A stretch of DNA of 64,000 nucleotides, from contig NZ_VIKR01000002.1 in NCBI RefSeq assembly GCF_007004765.1, forward strand, positions 62,001-126,000. The letters run 5' to 3'. A program made the position numbers and the translations under genes. Source of the stretch: Aliikangiella marina. Lineage in GTDB: Bacteria; Pseudomonadota; Gammaproteobacteria; Enterobacterales; Kangiellaceae. Positions 50,324 to 60,849 of this stretch are shown one piece after another (position 1 is the first letter of the stretch; each line of letters begins with the position of its first letter). Below the pieces are notes generated by a model. It was not told where the DNA came from. It saw only the letters and a list, made by a program, of their open reading frames with translations, and searched no databases.

Positions 50324-51109
50324 TTAGTAGCGGAGTTCGAGCCACAGTGAGACAAACATTTCGAAAAAGGCTTTGTTGCTTTGTGCGAGCGCATCCGCGC
50401 TCGGGAAATAGTCTCGCCAGTTATCGCTGAGGATCTGCCCACTTAGGAAGGCGGTTGGCGCCTCGACAACTTTCAACCCGTTTGACTCGAAAGCTTTGGA
50501 CGCTTTTGGCATATGCCAAGCGTGAGTGACTAATATAACTTCGTCGATATCGTTTTTCTTTAAAATATTTGCTGAGTATTCGGCGCTTTGTCCGGTATTT
50601 TTGCTTTCAGACTCTATCCAACGTGGTTGGTTGCCAAAGCTTGCCGCCATTAATTGATTCATTAGAACTGATTCGGCTGTTGCTTCATTAGAGCTGCTAC
50701 CACCTGATAATAATACAGGGAGTTGGGTTCGCTTTTGCAACCAACTCGCGAAGTGGATTCTTTGCAAAGTGGCAGGATTAACGATATCAATTTTGTCATA
50801 TTCGGGGGCCGCGGCAACTCGCCCGCCTGATAATACGACAATCGCTTTGTTACTGATATCCGATTGACTAATTTGTTTGATTTGTTGTGTTGTTAAAGCA
50901 CTGGTTGATTCGATGCGTTGGATTAGGCTGTCTGCAACTATTGGTAAGCTGAAAATATAAAGTGTGATTAGCGAAAGTGAAAACAATGACACGGCGGTTT
51001 TACGATAACGCTTTAAGAGTATCCAGCCGGTGAGTATCAGAATAAGGTTAATTCCGGGCGGCATAAAAAAGCTATTGAGAATCTCAGCGAATAATTGCTC
51101 CCAGCTCAT
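50324..51109 (-). CDS. YdcF/ElyC-family (DUF218) membrane protein
   Basis: The 261-residue protein has two N-terminal membrane helices (about 12-58) and a DUF218 domain with AIVVLSGGRV, LLSGGSSSNEATAES and VTHAWHMPKA. ElyC, the nearest studied relative by layout, acts in envelope polysaccharide metabolism. The ATG has AGGAG upstream. It follows the small exported protein by 16 bases at the end of the tat run. Confidence 0.85.
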   Translation of the reverse strand: MSWEQLFAEILNSFFMPPGINLILILTGWILLKRYRKTAVSLFSLSLITLYIFSLPIVADSLIQRIESTSALTTQQIKQISQSDISNKAIVVLSGGRVAAAPEYDKIDIVNPATLQRIHFASWLQKRTQLPVLLSGGSSSNEATAESVLMNQLMAASFGNQPRWIESESKNTGQSAEYSANILKKNDIDEVILVTHAWHMPKASKAFESNGLKVVEAPTAFLSGQILSDNWRDYFPSADALAQSNKAFFEMFVSLWLELRY

Positions 51110-51125
51110 ATGACCTGCTCCTGGA

Positions 51126-51725
51126 TTATTTTACCCGTTTGACTTTTGCCTGTGCATTTAGGCCTTCTGCTTTAATTTTGTAGTCGCCAAAGCCCCCTTT
51201 CTCGATTACGACTTTGGGGTTACTTAAATTGACGTAACCTCTGGAGTTACTGACAACTTTCCACTTTTGACCATTATCTAAGGTAATTATCGCGCCTTTT
51301 TTCCACCCTTTGAATTGACCAACAATAGTCGAACGAATCGTTCTCAACTGGTGGATTTCAGAAACGGTTTTTCCAAATAAATCTTCTTGGCTTGCGGTGA
51401 TTTGCTTTGTTGCCTCTTGAGACGGTTTAGGAGTGACTGAAGGGGCTGTTGGCGAATCACTCGTAGATACTGCGTTTACATTTTGAGGAGCTGCCGATAC
51501 ATTCGCCGTGTTTGGCGATTGTGAGACTGCTTCAGAAATCTTCTCGGTTAGAAGAATAACTGGTTCGCCTTGGTTGTCGGTGACTTGCGCTTTGGCGATC
51601 GCGTCGTAACATTCTAGGCGCGCGGTGTCTTCTTTTATGTTTAGACATTGGGTAAGTTGCTGATTGACATTAGCCATCGCCGGAGCAGTAAATGCTGTCA
51701 ATAATAGCATTGGTATCAGCTTCAT
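51126..51725 (-). CDS. Exported protein with RLxCYD motif
   Basis: The 199-residue protein has a signal peptide (MKLIPMLLLTAFTAPAMA) and the motif C-x(8)-ARLECYD, found in several periplasmic families including type VI secretion accessory proteins. A Ser/Pro/Gln-rich linker (about 60-115) and a C-terminal beta-domain with GQKWKVVSNSRGYV follow. Function is unrecognised. I chose the ATG at 51725 for AGAGGA and the signal peptide. It starts 13 bases after tatC. Confidence 0.65.
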   Translation of the reverse strand: MKLIPMLLLTAFTAPAMANVNQQLTQCLNIKEDTARLECYDAIAKAQVTDNQGEPVILLTEKISEAVSQSPNTANVSAAPQNVNAVSTSDSPTAPSVTPKPSQEATKQITASQEDLFGKTVSEIHQLRTIRSTIVGQFKGWKKGAIITLDNGQKWKVVSNSRGYVNLSNPKVVIEKGGFGDYKIKAEGLNAQAKVKRVK

Positions 51726-51738
51726 CAGTCGTGTCCTC

Positions 51739-52551
51739 TTAAGCTTGTTCGGTTTTCTTAGCATCTTTATTTTGAGTACTAAACTTGGCAAAAAATATTC
51801 CAAATTCAAACAATATCAACATTGGAATAGCGAGCAGTGTTTGTGAAATGACATCCGGTGGCGTCAACAGCATACCAATGACAAACGCGCCAACTACCAC
51901 ATAAGGGCGCTTTTCTCTCAGACTATCTACCGTAGTTAAGCCCGACCATACCAGCAATACTGTCGCGACAGGTATTTCGAATGCGAGGCCAAAGGCAAAA
52001 AACAGCTTTAATACAATGCTCAGATAACTGCTGATATCGGGCGACAGGTCGATTCCTTCTGGGCCGACTGCAGTTAAAAAATCCCAAGCGAGCGGGAACA
52101 CGACAAAGTAGGCGAACGCTAGCCCAGCATAAAAGAGTAGAATACTTGAGAAGAGTAAAGGGTAAGCAAACTTCTTTTCGTGGCGATAAAGCCCGGGAGA
52201 CACAAATGCCCATATTTGATGCAAGATATAAGGCATCGCGACGAAAACTGCGACATAAGCTGTGGTTTTAAAGGGTGTCAGAAAAGGAGCCACGATATCA
52301 ATAGCTACCATTGAAGCATTTTCTGGAAGGCGCTGTATCAATGGGTCAGCAATGAACAGATAGATATCATTGGCCCAATAGACCATAGCAACAAAGACGA
52401 TTAAGATTGAAAGCACTGAACGTAAAAGTCTATCCCGCAACTCTAACAGGTGAGACAGGAGTGGCATGTCTGCATGCGAATTGTTTTGATCAAGGCTTTC
52501 TTCTTGCTCAAAGCTATCATCGTGATCAAGATTATTGGGCGGTTGGGTCAT
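51739..52551 (-). CDS. tatC: Twin-arginine translocase subunit TatC
   Basis: The 270-residue protein with six membrane helices has the family signature LSHLLELRDRLLRS near residue 30, with the conserved Glu, and FAYFVVFPLAWDFL. It binds the twin-arginine motif of folded cargo. Its start overlaps tatB by 20 bases. The N-terminus is extended by about 25 acidic residues compared with E. coli. Confidence 0.96.
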   Translation of the reverse strand: MTQPPNNLDHDDSFEQEESLDQNNSHADMPLLSHLLELRDRLLRSVLSILIVFVAMVYWANDIYLFIADPLIQRLPENASMVAIDIVAPFLTPFKTTAYVAVFVAMPYILHQIWAFVSPGLYRHEKKFAYPLLFSSILLFYAGLAFAYFVVFPLAWDFLTAVGPEGIDLSPDISSYLSIVLKLFFAFGLAFEIPVATVLLVWSGLTTVDSLREKRPYVVVGAFVIGMLLTPPDVISQTLLAIPMLILFEFGIFFAKFSTQNKDAKKTEQA

Positions 52552-52915
52552 TGTCTTTATTGTTTGGTGTGTCTTTTAATGATTGCGCTGGTTCTTCGAT
52601 GGCGCCGATATTTTTCAAAGGGTTCGATAAGTTTTCGGAAACATTGTTAATACTTTGTTGTGAGTCATTAATGGTTTCTTTGATTTCATCAACACCTAGT
52701 TGACTCTCAAGGTTTTGTTTTTGTTCTTGGAGTTGCTGCTGTAACTCTTGAACTTTTAGTTCACGATCGATTTCATTTTTAATTGAGTTAAAACCTTGCT
52801 TGGCTTTACCAACCCAAAGTCCGACTGTACGCGCAGCCTTGGGGAGTCGCTCTGGCCCAAGCACGATCAAGGCGATAACGCCGACAACAAATAGTTCCCA
52901 GAAACTCATAATCAA
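52532..52915 (-). CDS. tatB: Twin-arginine translocase subunit TatB
   Basis: The 127-residue protein has a short membrane helix (FWELFVVGVIALIVLGPERLP) followed by an amphipathic and coiled-coil Gln/Glu-rich tail. It forms the substrate receptor with TatC. Confidence 0.94.
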   Translation of the reverse strand: MIMSFWELFVVGVIALIVLGPERLPKAARTVGLWVGKAKQGFNSIKNEIDRELKVQELQQQLQEQKQNLESQLGVDEIKETINDSQQSINNVSENLSNPLKNIGAIEEPAQSLKDTPNNKDNDPTAQ

Positions 52916-52942
52916 TCACTAAAGTCGATGCGGATAATCAGG

Positions 52943-53182
52943 CTATTCTGCTTTTGTTTTTTCTTTTTCTTTATCAGAAACCACTTCCCCTTCTATAACC
53001 GAGTCTTTTTCTTTATTTTCGATAGAGTCTTTAGTGCTTTCTTGACCATCATTGACCGCTTTTTTAAAGCCTTTAAAAGCTCCACCGAGGTCTGAGCCGA
53101 TGTTTTTTAAGCGCTTAGTACCGAACAACAAAATGACGATAACTAAAATTATAAGTAACTGCCAAATACTAATACCAGCCAT
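52943..53182 (-). CDS. tatA: Twin-arginine translocase subunit TatA
   Basis: The 79-residue protein has a membrane helix ([22 protein letters not shown]), the FGxK hinge and an amphipathic helix ([11 protein letters not shown]). A charged Lys/Glu tail follows. It forms the Tat pore. Confidence 0.94.
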   Translation of the reverse strand: MAGISIWQLLIILVIVILLFGTKRLKNIGSDLGGAFKGFKKAVNDGQESTKDSIENKEKDSVIEGEVVSDKEKEKTKAE

Positions 53183-53212
53183 AACTGTAATCTCTCTAAG
53201 TAAATTTTATCA

Positions 53213-53548
53213 TTATGCAAAAGGTAACGGGCCACCACCAAGTAGATGGAAGTGAATATGGAATATCTCCTGACCGCCGCCTTTCTCTGTGTTTATTATT
53301 GTCCTGAACCCAGCTGTTAAACCGTGCGCTTTCGCAAGTTTTGGCAACAATAGCATTATTCTGCCCATCAATGCCTCATCTTCTGGTAACAAATCATTTA
53401 AACTAGCGATATGTTTATGAGGAATCACCAGTAAGTGGACCGGGGCTTTTGGGGCGATATCACGGATCACAAAGACATCATCGTCCTCGTAAACCTTTTC
53501 TGAAGGAATTTCTCCCTTATCTATCTTACAAAATAAACAATCGTTCAT
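53213..53548 (-). CDS. hinT: HIT-family purine nucleoside phosphoramidase HinT
   Basis: The 111-residue HIT protein has the catalytic triad motif HIHFHLLGG and the CLFCKI zinc-like N-terminus. It hydrolyses AMP-lysine-type phosphoramidates. The chosen ATG (53548) matches the family; a longer reading overlaps ubiB and is spurious. Confidence 0.95.
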   Translation of the reverse strand: MNDCLFCKIDKGEIPSEKVYEDDDVFVIRDIAPKAPVHLLVIPHKHIASLNDLLPEDEALMGRIMLLLPKLAKAHGLTAGFRTIINTEKGGGQEIFHIHFHLLGGGPLPFA

Positions 53549-53577
53549 AGATTCTCTCTTCACACCGGATATCGGGT

Positions 53578-55215
53578 CTAGGCCCTGAAAGATACCACAA
53601 AACTTGCTAATGACAAGCTGAGCAAGATTTGCTTGATACCATCGCTCGCTAGCCAAATGGGCTGATCGAGCAAGCTGACTAAAACCAGGGCTAAGCCGAG
53701 CAGCGCCCATTTTAATCGGCCAGAGCTCTTGTTTTGTGAATCTTTTAAGACTTCTATCGATTTAACCAGCTCACTCTGTTTTTCTTCTTGTTGAATGGAA
53801 TGTTCTAGGAGAGTTGCAACTTTTTCTGGCATATCTGGCAGCTGCTCTAACCATTCCGGAAATTTGTTTTTAATTTTCTTAAAGATAGCCCGCGGGCCAT
53901 AAGTCATCGCCACCCATTCATTAAGGAAAGGTTGCGCGGTTTCCCACAAATCTAGTTGGGGATATAACTGTCTGCCGAGTCCCTCGATATATAAAAGTGT
54001 TTTTTGGAGTAAAACGAGTTGAGGCTGGACCTCCATTTCAAATCGACGTGCGGTCTGAAACAGTTGAATCATAAAGTGGCCGAAAGAAATTTCATCGAGG
54101 GATTTGCCAAATATGGGCTCACAGGCGGTACGAATCGCAGTTTCAAACTCTTCTGCAGAAAAATGCGGTGCTATCCAACCAGATTTTATATGAAGCTCAG
54201 CGACTCGACGATAATCTCGATTAAAAAAAGCGATAAAGTTTTCACCAAGATAGCGTTTGTCTGATTCATTCAGTGTACCCATGATGCCGCAATCAATACC
54301 GATATAGGTTGGATCGGCGGGGTTTGAAACATCAACAAAGATATTTCCCGGGTGCATATCCGCATGAAAGTAACTATGTTTGAATACTTGCGTAAAGAAA
54401 ATTTCTACGCCTCTGTGAGCGAGAAGCCGCATATCGACATTAGCTGCTTTGAGGGCTTCTACATCACCGATCGGAATACCATAGATTTTTTCTTGGACCA
54501 TGACGCGTTCACGGCACAAGTCCCAATATACGCTTGGCACATACAAAATCCGATTATTTTCAAAGTTATGACGAAGTTGGCTAGTGTTCGCCGCTTCGAT
54601 TCTAAGGTCTAATTCGTTAAAGAGCGTGGCTTCATAGTCTTTGATAACGGTTTTTGCGTGCAAACGTCTGCCGGTGCTTGAGTATTTTTCAAACCAACCG
54701 GCCAATAAGTGCAAAAGTTTTAAATCGGCCTTTATTTTGCGAGTGATGCCGGGGCGAATGATTTTAACGACGACTTCGTCGCCATTGAGCAGGGTCGCGC
54801 TATGCACTTGTGCGACCGACGCAGAAGCCATCGGAGTAGGGTCAAAATGGCTGAATATCTCGCCGATAGGGCACCCTAACTGCTTTTCGACGGTCGCAAC
54901 TGCGACTTCGGAAGTAAATGGCGTCACCTTATCTTGCAGTTTAGCTAGTTCGTCAGCAATATCTGGAGGCAACAAGTCGCGGCGAGTTGAGAGCATCTGA
55001 CCCAGCTTAACGAAAATAGGGCCAAGCTCAGTCAAAGCTTGGTTGAGCCTTTCACCCCGGTTTAGAGATTTATGGTTGTTGCTGGATAATGCAAATAGTT
55101 TTAGCAGCCGAGTGATTTTGGACAGTGGAGTCGGGGCTAAAAACTCTTCAAGGCCGTGCCTAACCAAAATTCGATTAATAACGAACGCGCGACGTAAAGT
55201 CAGTAAGCTAGTCAT
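53578..55215 (-). CDS. ubiB: Ubiquinone biosynthesis kinase-like protein UbiB
   Basis: The 545-residue ABC1/ADCK-family protein has [17 protein letters not shown] (the KxGQ motif), the Ala-rich loop [10 protein letters not shown], the metal-binding DCGIMG segment and two C-terminal membrane helices (about 500-540). It is an ATPase needed for coenzyme Q synthesis. It overlaps ubiJ by eight bases. Confidence 0.96.
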   Translation of the reverse strand: MTSLLTLRRAFVINRILVRHGLEEFLAPTPLSKITRLLKLFALSSNNHKSLNRGERLNQALTELGPIFVKLGQMLSTRRDLLPPDIADELAKLQDKVTPFTSEVAVATVEKQLGCPIGEIFSHFDPTPMASASVAQVHSATLLNGDEVVVKIIRPGITRKIKADLKLLHLLAGWFEKYSSTGRRLHAKTVIKDYEATLFNELDLRIEAANTSQLRHNFENNRILYVPSVYWDLCRERVMVQEKIYGIPIGDVEALKAANVDMRLLAHRGVEIFFTQVFKHSYFHADMHPGNIFVDVSNPADPTYIGIDCGIMGTLNESDKRYLGENFIAFFNRDYRRVAELHIKSGWIAPHFSAEEFETAIRTACEPIFGKSLDEISFGHFMIQLFQTARRFEMEVQPQLVLLQKTLLYIEGLGRQLYPQLDLWETAQPFLNEWVAMTYGPRAIFKKIKNKFPEWLEQLPDMPEKVATLLEHSIQQEEKQSELVKSIEVLKDSQNKSSGRLKWALLGLALVLVSLLDQPIWLASDGIKQILLSLSLASFVVSFRA

Positions 55216-55831
55216 CAGTCTTTAACCTCTGTATGCGCGCTTCTAGTCGATCAGTCTGGCTTCTCAATGTATCAATGGACTCATAAAAATTATCAAGCTC
55301 TAACTTTGACGGGGTTACTTGGATTTCTTCTCTCAAATATTCCGGCACATCTTGTTTTAGGTTGCCGATAAATCCTTCAAGAAATCCACCGATATGTTTG
55401 ATACCTTGGCTTATGTTGTGGCCGACGACATCACCAAAAACTTGGCTGATAGGTTCTTGCCAGTCGATTTTTAAAGACTGTGTTAATGACTGAAATTGCC
55501 GTGCAACATTAATTTCACCGCTAAAGTGTAAGTCACCTTTGAATATCGAGTCGCCTGAGTTTTCTGCGTTGATTGAACCAATGAAGGCACTCATTTTGCC
55601 TTGAATTGATGCAGAGGGCTCGCGATCACTTTTTGGCAGCACAACAAGCGATCCACCTGGGAAAAGGAAATAATAATCGAGTTGGAAGTCTTCGATACGA
55701 ATATGGATGACTTTGTCAGCAAATGATTCGAGTTTAGATTGTGCTTCGGGATCAAGGCTCAGCAGACGGTTGCCTGCTTGCTCAATCGCAGCGCACGAGG
55801 TCTCTCGTATCAATCCTTCTAGTGCTTGCAT
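55208..55831 (-). CDS. ubiJ: Ubiquinone biosynthesis accessory factor UbiJ
   Basis: The 207-residue protein has an SCP2 lipid-binding domain in its first 110 residues ([20 protein letters not shown]) and a C-terminal coiled coil ([19 protein letters not shown]). It holds ubiquinone intermediates within the Ubi complex. It lies between ubiE and ubiB as in E. coli. Confidence 0.94.
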   Translation of the reverse strand: MQALEGLIRETSCAAIEQAGNRLLSLDPEAQSKLESFADKVIHIRIEDFQLDYYFLFPGGSLVVLPKSDREPSASIQGKMSAFIGSINAENSGDSIFKGDLHFSGEINVARQFQSLTQSLKIDWQEPISQVFGDVVGHNISQGIKHIGGFLEGFIGNLKQDVPEYLREEIQVTPSKLELDNFYESIDTLRSQTDRLEARIQRLKTDD

Positions 55832-55857
55832 AATTGATCGCTGTGGTCCAGGTTGGG

Positions 55858-56622
55858 TTAATACTTAAAACCACGATGGAGGGCGACAATACCTCCAGTG
55901 AGATTATGATATTCGCAGTCTTCGAAACCGGCGGTATTGAACATATCCTTCAAGGTTTCTTGATCGGGGTGCATTCTGATTGACTCTGCAAGGTATTGGT
56001 AGCTATCGGCATCGCCCGTTACCCACTCGCCAAATTTGGGTAAAAGACTAAACGAATATTGATCATATATCTTGCTTAGCCAAGGAAATACGGGCTTTGA
56101 AAATTCTAGTACTAATAATCGGCCGCCGGGTTTAATTACTCTGAACATTGATTCAAGCGCTTTCTGTTTATCGGTTACATTGCGCAGACCAAATGCAATG
56201 GTGACGCAATCAAAGGTGTTGTTTGCAAAAGGGAGACTCTCAGCGTTTACTTGAGCATATTCGATATTATTAACTAAACCGCGGTCGATCATTCTATCGC
56301 GGCCGACTTTGAGCATCGATTCATTAATATCGGCCAAAAACACCTTTCCGGTCTTCCCCACCCGTTTTGAGAACATGGCCGTAAGATCCCCTGTGCCACC
56401 CGCGAGGTCGAGGATTGTATGGCCGGCTCTGGCACCGCTCATGTCGATGGTATAGCGCTTCCACAAGCGGTGAATTCCGCCGGACATGATATCGTTCATA
56501 ATGTCGTATTTTTGGGCAACCGAATGGAATACATCTGCCACTCGTTTTTGTTTGTCGGCGACAGGGACATTTTGGTAGCCAAAATGAGTGGTTGTTTCGT
56601 TTTCCGGGGTAGACTCTGACAT
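55858..56622 (-). CDS. ubiE: Ubiquinone/menaquinone C-methyltransferase UbiE
   Basis: The 254-residue SAM-dependent methyltransferase has the signature [23 protein letters not shown] motif [10 protein letters not shown] and a downstream [10 protein letters not shown]. It is the first gene of the minus-strand run to tatC and beyond, with gaps under 31 bases from here to the YdcF-type gene. Confidence 0.97.
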   Translation of the reverse strand: MSESTPENETTTHFGYQNVPVADKQKRVADVFHSVAQKYDIMNDIMSGGIHRLWKRYTIDMSGARAGHTILDLAGGTGDLTAMFSKRVGKTGKVFLADINESMLKVGRDRMIDRGLVNNIEYAQVNAESLPFANNTFDCVTIAFGLRNVTDKQKALESMFRVIKPGGRLLVLEFSKPVFPWLSKIYDQYSFSLLPKFGEWVTGDADSYQYLAESIRMHPDQETLKDMFNTAGFEDCEYHNLTGGIVALHRGFKY

Positions 56623-56845
56623 GTCTATTTTTTCAACTGAGTAACTGCAATTAGAAGCAAGTATATCAAGACTTTAAAGGTCGGTCAGTAAGTTAACGCT
56701 AGTGCTTGGCTGTTGCATGATCAGGATCGCTATTCAAGCAATAAACGGTGTTACCTCTGGCATTATTTTGACATAATTAGGCGGTAACGTGATCAAGCAG
56801 TGACCCGCTTGATAAAAAAGACAAAAACAACAAAGAACCGCTATT

Positions 56846-57667
56846 TTGTTTAAAACTCACTCGATTTATAACGCTGAAATTCCGTTAATCATGGGGATAT
56901 TAAATGTGACCCCGGATTCGTTTTCAGATGGTGCTAAGTACAACCAGTTCGATAAGGCATTGGCGCATGCTGAATATATGTTAGCCGAAGGCGCTGATAT
57001 CATTGATATTGGTGGCGAATCAACCCGGCCTGGAGCGGCTGAGGTGGCTGTTGCAGAAGAAATTGAGCGAGTCGTCCCGCTGATTGAGAGGGTCAAGTCC
57101 TTAGGCGCTCGGGTTTCAGTCGATACCAGTAAGCCGGAAGTTATGCTGGCTGCAGCTGATGCTGGGGTGGATATGATTAATGATGTCAGGGCATTACAAT
57201 CGCCCGGCGCTCTCGCGGCGGCTGCTGCCTGCCAACTTCCAGTGTGTTTAATGCACATGCAGGGACAACCCAGAACCATGCAGGCTAACCCCCAATATGC
57301 AGACGTGGTTGAAGAGGTTAGGCATTTTTTAATTGAACGTATTCATGCTTGCGAAAAAGCGGGGATTGCGAGCCGTTTATTAAGTATTGACCCCGGGTTT
57401 GGTTTTGGTAAAACCCTGACGCATAATATAGCGCTACTTAATCATTTATCGGCATTTAGCCAGCTTGGCGTGCCAGTTCTAGCTGGTATGTCTCGAAAAT
57501 CCATGTTGGGTCAAATTACCGGCAGAGAAGTTCATGATAGAATGCCGGCAAGTCTCGCGGTGGCTTTAATGGCGATGCAACAGGGGGCTAAGATTATTCG
57601 AGTTCACGATGTCGCCGAAACCGCCGATGTTAGAAAAGTTTTTATCGCGTGTCGGAAAGAACAATAA
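56846..57667 (+). CDS. folP: Dihydropteroate synthase FolP
   Basis: The 273-residue TIM-barrel enzyme has both family signatures, IMGILNVTPDSFSDG and DIGGESTRPGA, and SIDPGFGFGK. It joins p-aminobenzoate to the pterin in folate synthesis and is the sulfonamide target. TTG appears to be the start, as no in-frame ATG or GTG precedes it. A stem (ATCAAGC/GCTTGAT, arms 56792-56798 and 56807-56813) lies 33 bases upstream. Confidence 0.95.
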   Translation: MFKTHSIYNAEIPLIMGILNVTPDSFSDGAKYNQFDKALAHAEYMLAEGADIIDIGGESTRPGAAEVAVAEEIERVVPLIERVKSLGARVSVDTSKPEVMLAAADAGVDMINDVRALQSPGALAAAAACQLPVCLMHMQGQPRTMQANPQYADVVEEVRHFLIERIHACEKAGIASRLLSIDPGFGFGKTLTHNIALLNHLSAFSQLGVPVLAGMSRKSMLGQITGREVHDRMPASLAVALMAMQQGAKIIRVHDVAETADVRKVFIACRKEQ

Positions 57668-57743
57668 CTGCGCAGGTTAAACCGCTTTTTTACTACAAGT
57701 CAGTAAGAAATTATAAAACGATAGAAGTATTTAGGAGACATAG

Positions 57744-59081
57744 ATGTCGAAAAGAAAATATTTTGGTACCGATGGAATTCGCGGACAAGTTGGCCATCAT
57801 CCCATCACGCCAGAATTTGTCCTTAAACTAGGATGGGCAGTCGGTAAAGTATTAGGGAAGAATGAAGGCGACCGAATTGTTATTGGCAAGGATACTCGGA
57901 TTTCGGGGTATATGTTTGAATCGGCGCTAGAGTCAGGAATTATTGCCGCCGGTATGAACGTGCAAATTCTCGGTCCAATGCCTACCCCTGGCATCGCTTA
58001 TCTCACCAGAACTTTTCGCGCAGCAGCCGGCATTGTGATATCGGCTTCTCACAATTCTTATCTCGATAATGGTATTAAGTTTTTTTCACCAGAAGGGTTA
58101 AAGCTGCCAGATGAAATCGAGCTAGAGATTGAAGCAATGCTCGACCAGCCGATGGAAACCGTGTCTGCCGAACGGCTAGGGAAAGCAAAGATGGTGAAAA
58201 CGGCAGCGGGCCGTTATATCGAGTTTTGTAAAGCGAGTGTGCCAACAAGCTTGTCCCTTAACGGCCTAAAGGTTGTTATTGACTGTGCCAATGGCGCAGC
58301 ATACTCGATCGCGCCAAAAGTATTCCGAGAGCTTGGTGCGGATGTTCATCCAATTTTTAATGAGCCAGATGGTCTTAACATCAACAAGGAATGTGGAGCT
58401 ACTAGTCTCAAGGCAATAGCAAAAGCGGTTAAGGAAAATGAGGCTGATATTGGACTCGCTTTTGATGGTGATGCTGACCGAATTATGATGGTGGATCATA
58501 ATGGCGATATCGTCGATGGTGACGAGCTATTATTCATCATTACGAAAGATGCAAAACAGCGTGGCGCATTAAAAGGGGGCGCAGTCGGCACCTTGATGAC
58601 CAACTTTGGTATCGAAAAAGCCTTTGAAGCGGAAGGTATCCCATTTAAGCGGGCGAAAGTCGGGGATCGTTACGTGATGGAAATGTTGTTAGAAAATAAT
58701 TGGCAGTTTGGTGGTGAATCCTCGGGGCACATTATTTGTTTAGAGAAAAACACCACCGGTGATGGGATTATTTCTGCTCTACAAGTTCTTGCTGTTATGG
58801 CTCATGAAAATAAATCTTTAGCGGAACTGAAACAAGGCATGACCAAAATGCCACAAACAATGGTTAACGTAAAAATATCTCAGAAAACCGATCCTTTGAG
58901 TAATCTGGCGGTGGCGGATGCAGTCAAAGACGCTGAATCAAAACTCGCCAATCGTGGACGAATTTTGCTCAGGGCGTCTGGAACAGAACCTCTGATCAGA
59001 GTTATGGTCGAAGGTGAAGACGAATCAGAGGTAAAATCTTTGGCGAATCAATTAGCGGATATCGTGAGAGATAACCTATAA
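57744..59081 (+). CDS. glmM: Phosphoglucosamine mutase GlmM
   Basis: The 445-residue phosphohexomutase has the N-terminal [10 protein letters not shown], phosphoserine S102 in ISASHNS, the metal loop DGDADR and GESSGH. S102 matches the known E. coli position. It makes glucosamine 1-phosphate for peptidoglycan and LPS. TAGGAG precedes the start. The folP-glmM pair is conserved. Confidence 0.97.
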   Translation: MSKRKYFGTDGIRGQVGHHPITPEFVLKLGWAVGKVLGKNEGDRIVIGKDTRISGYMFESALESGIIAAGMNVQILGPMPTPGIAYLTRTFRAAAGIVISASHNSYLDNGIKFFSPEGLKLPDEIELEIEAMLDQPMETVSAERLGKAKMVKTAAGRYIEFCKASVPTSLSLNGLKVVIDCANGAAYSIAPKVFRELGADVHPIFNEPDGLNINKECGATSLKAIAKAVKENEADIGLAFDGDADRIMMVDHNGDIVDGDELLFIITKDAKQRGALKGGAVGTLMTNFGIEKAFEAEGIPFKRAKVGDRYVMEMLLENNWQFGGESSGHIICLEKNTTGDGIISALQVLAVMAHENKSLAELKQGMTKMPQTMVNVKISQKTDPLSNLAVADAVKDAESKLANRGRILLRASGTEPLIRVMVEGEDESEVKSLANQLADIVRDNL

Positions 59082-59115
59082 TAAAATCGATAATGACAAA
59101 AACTAAGGAGTTTGT

Positions 59116-59529
59116 ATGCTCAATTCTGTAACAGTTAAAGATTATATGACCTCTGCGATGATCACGATGAAGCCAGAAGTTGACATCGTTGAAGCAGCAC
59201 AGACCTTACTTGAATACCGACTCTCGGGAGCGCCTGTGGTCGATGAGCATAATCGCGTCATAGGCTTCTTATCCGAGAAAGATTGCCTACATACGGTTCT
59301 CAGTGCCGTCTACAACAAAGACTATGGTGACTTGGTTTCTGACCGCATGACTAAAGGCATTAAATCTGTGCATCCCTCAGAGAATATTACCGATGTTGCA
59401 GAACGCTTTCTTAAAGATGGAGTGAGAATGTATCCGGTTGTTGAGAAAGAAGTGCTCGTTGGAATGATTTCTCGGCAAAGTGTTTTAAATGCTTTTGTTC
59501 GGATTGCGGCGAATAGTCCTGGTCAATAA
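59116..59529 (+). CDS. CBS-domain pair protein
   Basis: The 137-residue protein consists almost only of two CBS domains (TVKDYMTSAMITMKPE and SDRMTKGIKSVHPSE mark the two starts). Such proteins usually bind adenine nucleotides as energy sensors; the partner is unknown. AAGGAG precedes the ATG. It starts 34 bases after glmM and is likely co-transcribed. Confidence 0.85.
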   Translation: MLNSVTVKDYMTSAMITMKPEVDIVEAAQTLLEYRLSGAPVVDEHNRVIGFLSEKDCLHTVLSAVYNKDYGDLVSDRMTKGIKSVHPSENITDVAERFLKDGVRMYPVVEKEVLVGMISRQSVLNAFVRIAANSPGQ

Positions 59530-59679
59530 TCTGGTCAAAGTTAATGAAGTCCTATTGAGAACCAAATAGTCTCGGTAAAATGCCAATTCAGCTACCGGTA
59601 GTCCTGTCCTGGTAGTTGAAATATTTTTTTAAATCCCACTCAGTGATATTCGATACTCCTAGCGGTTGGTTGTTTGAAA

Positions 59680-60540
59680 CTACAATCGGTCAACCAGCGC
59701 GTAAATATATTCGCAAAAACTGCCCCCCACTCTTGGGTTGATCTCAAGGATCATCGGCTCACCATTCTCAATTTTATAGTTAATACAACAAATTCCTTCG
59801 TACTCTATAGCGGCCAAAATTTTACTAAACAAGGTTAAAAAACGGCTCCGACAGACTGTTCGTGTCAGCGCCTTGTCTTGACCCTTGATCGGTAGCGCTT
59901 TGTCGAATAGATATTCAATATTTAAAGAATATTGAATTTTTCCTCGGTGAAAATAAATATGCGTTGCATATTCTCGATTCCCTAAAACGAGAGCTTGGGT
60001 AAAAAAGTCTGGATCTGCTATCTGTTGAGCAAACTTAGTACGATCCGCTTCCGTTTGAACAAGATGTGAGTTATGGCCAAACACATCAATTCGTTTTTTT
60101 ACGATAAAAGGGAGATGAGGGGCACAGTCTAAAGCTGGAATGTAGCGCGAAAAACCATTATCTAACATAAACGCATTAAACCGAATTTTGTCATCGCATA
60201 AAGCGATCGATTCACTCGAAGCAACAGGAATGAGGTTGTTTTGGATGTAGTCACTATGCTGATTCAAAAAATAACTGTCGTCCAAATTGAGCGGAATAAC
60301 CAGATCGAAGTTGCCAATATTATCAACACTAAACTCTGCATAAGTGACTTTATGTTGAGTATTGGCAAAGCCCGTCTGAAGCGACTTTTGCCAGCCTTTT
60401 TGTTTAGAAACGAGTATTTCAAGTGGTGGCTTAGCAGCTATCTTGCTTTTGTACTTCAGGTACCGACGAAATAGAAAATTGATGATTTTTAAATAAACCA
60501 AATAGGCTTTGCGTGTGATAGCTATATTTTTCGATTCCAT
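59680..60540 (-). CDS. Orphan ATP-grasp protein
   Basis: The 286-residue protein has an ATP-grasp fold: CDDKIRFNAFM with the first Lys, PFIVKKRIDVFGHNS (ATP-binding Lys), REYATHIYFHRGKIQ and the metal-binding Glu/Asn pair in ILEINPRVGGSF. The first 30 residues are hydrophobic and basic. Enzymes of this fold ligate carboxylates to amines, often amino acids or sugars; the substrate is not readable here. No carrier or partner gene is adjacent, and no close family is recognised. Confidence 0.75.
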   Translation of the reverse strand: MESKNIAITRKAYLVYLKIINFLFRRYLKYKSKIAAKPPLEILVSKQKGWQKSLQTGFANTQHKVTYAEFSVDNIGNFDLVIPLNLDDSYFLNQHSDYIQNNLIPVASSESIALCDDKIRFNAFMLDNGFSRYIPALDCAPHLPFIVKKRIDVFGHNSHLVQTEADRTKFAQQIADPDFFTQALVLGNREYATHIYFHRGKIQYSLNIEYLFDKALPIKGQDKALTRTVCRSRFLTLFSKILAAIEYEGICCINYKIENGEPMILEINPRVGGSFCEYIYALVDRL

Positions 60541-60849
60541 TCGTATACTGCTTTGTTTTGGATTTTATGGATAACGTTTCGATGTTGTTGGCTTTTTAAT
60601 TGCAAACTGATAACGAAGGAGGTGACAACAGGCCTTTGGTATATCGGCTTACCAGAAAGATTGAATTGCATATAATGTCAAATTGAGTCTTTTCGTAGTT
60701 GGCGTTTAAAAACCAACAACCCGAAATAGGCGATTGTCACTGGTTGCCAATTGAGTTAAAGCAGAACAAAATTTCTATGGGTAGTTTAGTCTCTGATAGT
60801 TCAACAAGCAATTGCTTACTATCTCATTAGCCAAAGAATATTTATTCTA
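60541..60849. other. Intergenic region with an orphan Shine-Dalgarno sequence
   Basis: This 309-base gap lies between two minus-strand genes. It holds a perfect anti-SD complement at 60616-60625 on the plus strand with only 16-17 codon readings after it. A TATAAT occurs at 60671-60676. No terminator or recognised RNA is visible. Confidence 0.4.

Noticed and set aside
53549-53710. Longer start for the HinT gene
   Set aside because: It would overlap ubiB by more than 130 bases and adds residues absent from the HIT family.
56792-56813. Hairpin upstream of folP as a terminator or riboswitch
   Set aside because: It is followed by A rather than T and is too small for a known riboswitch.
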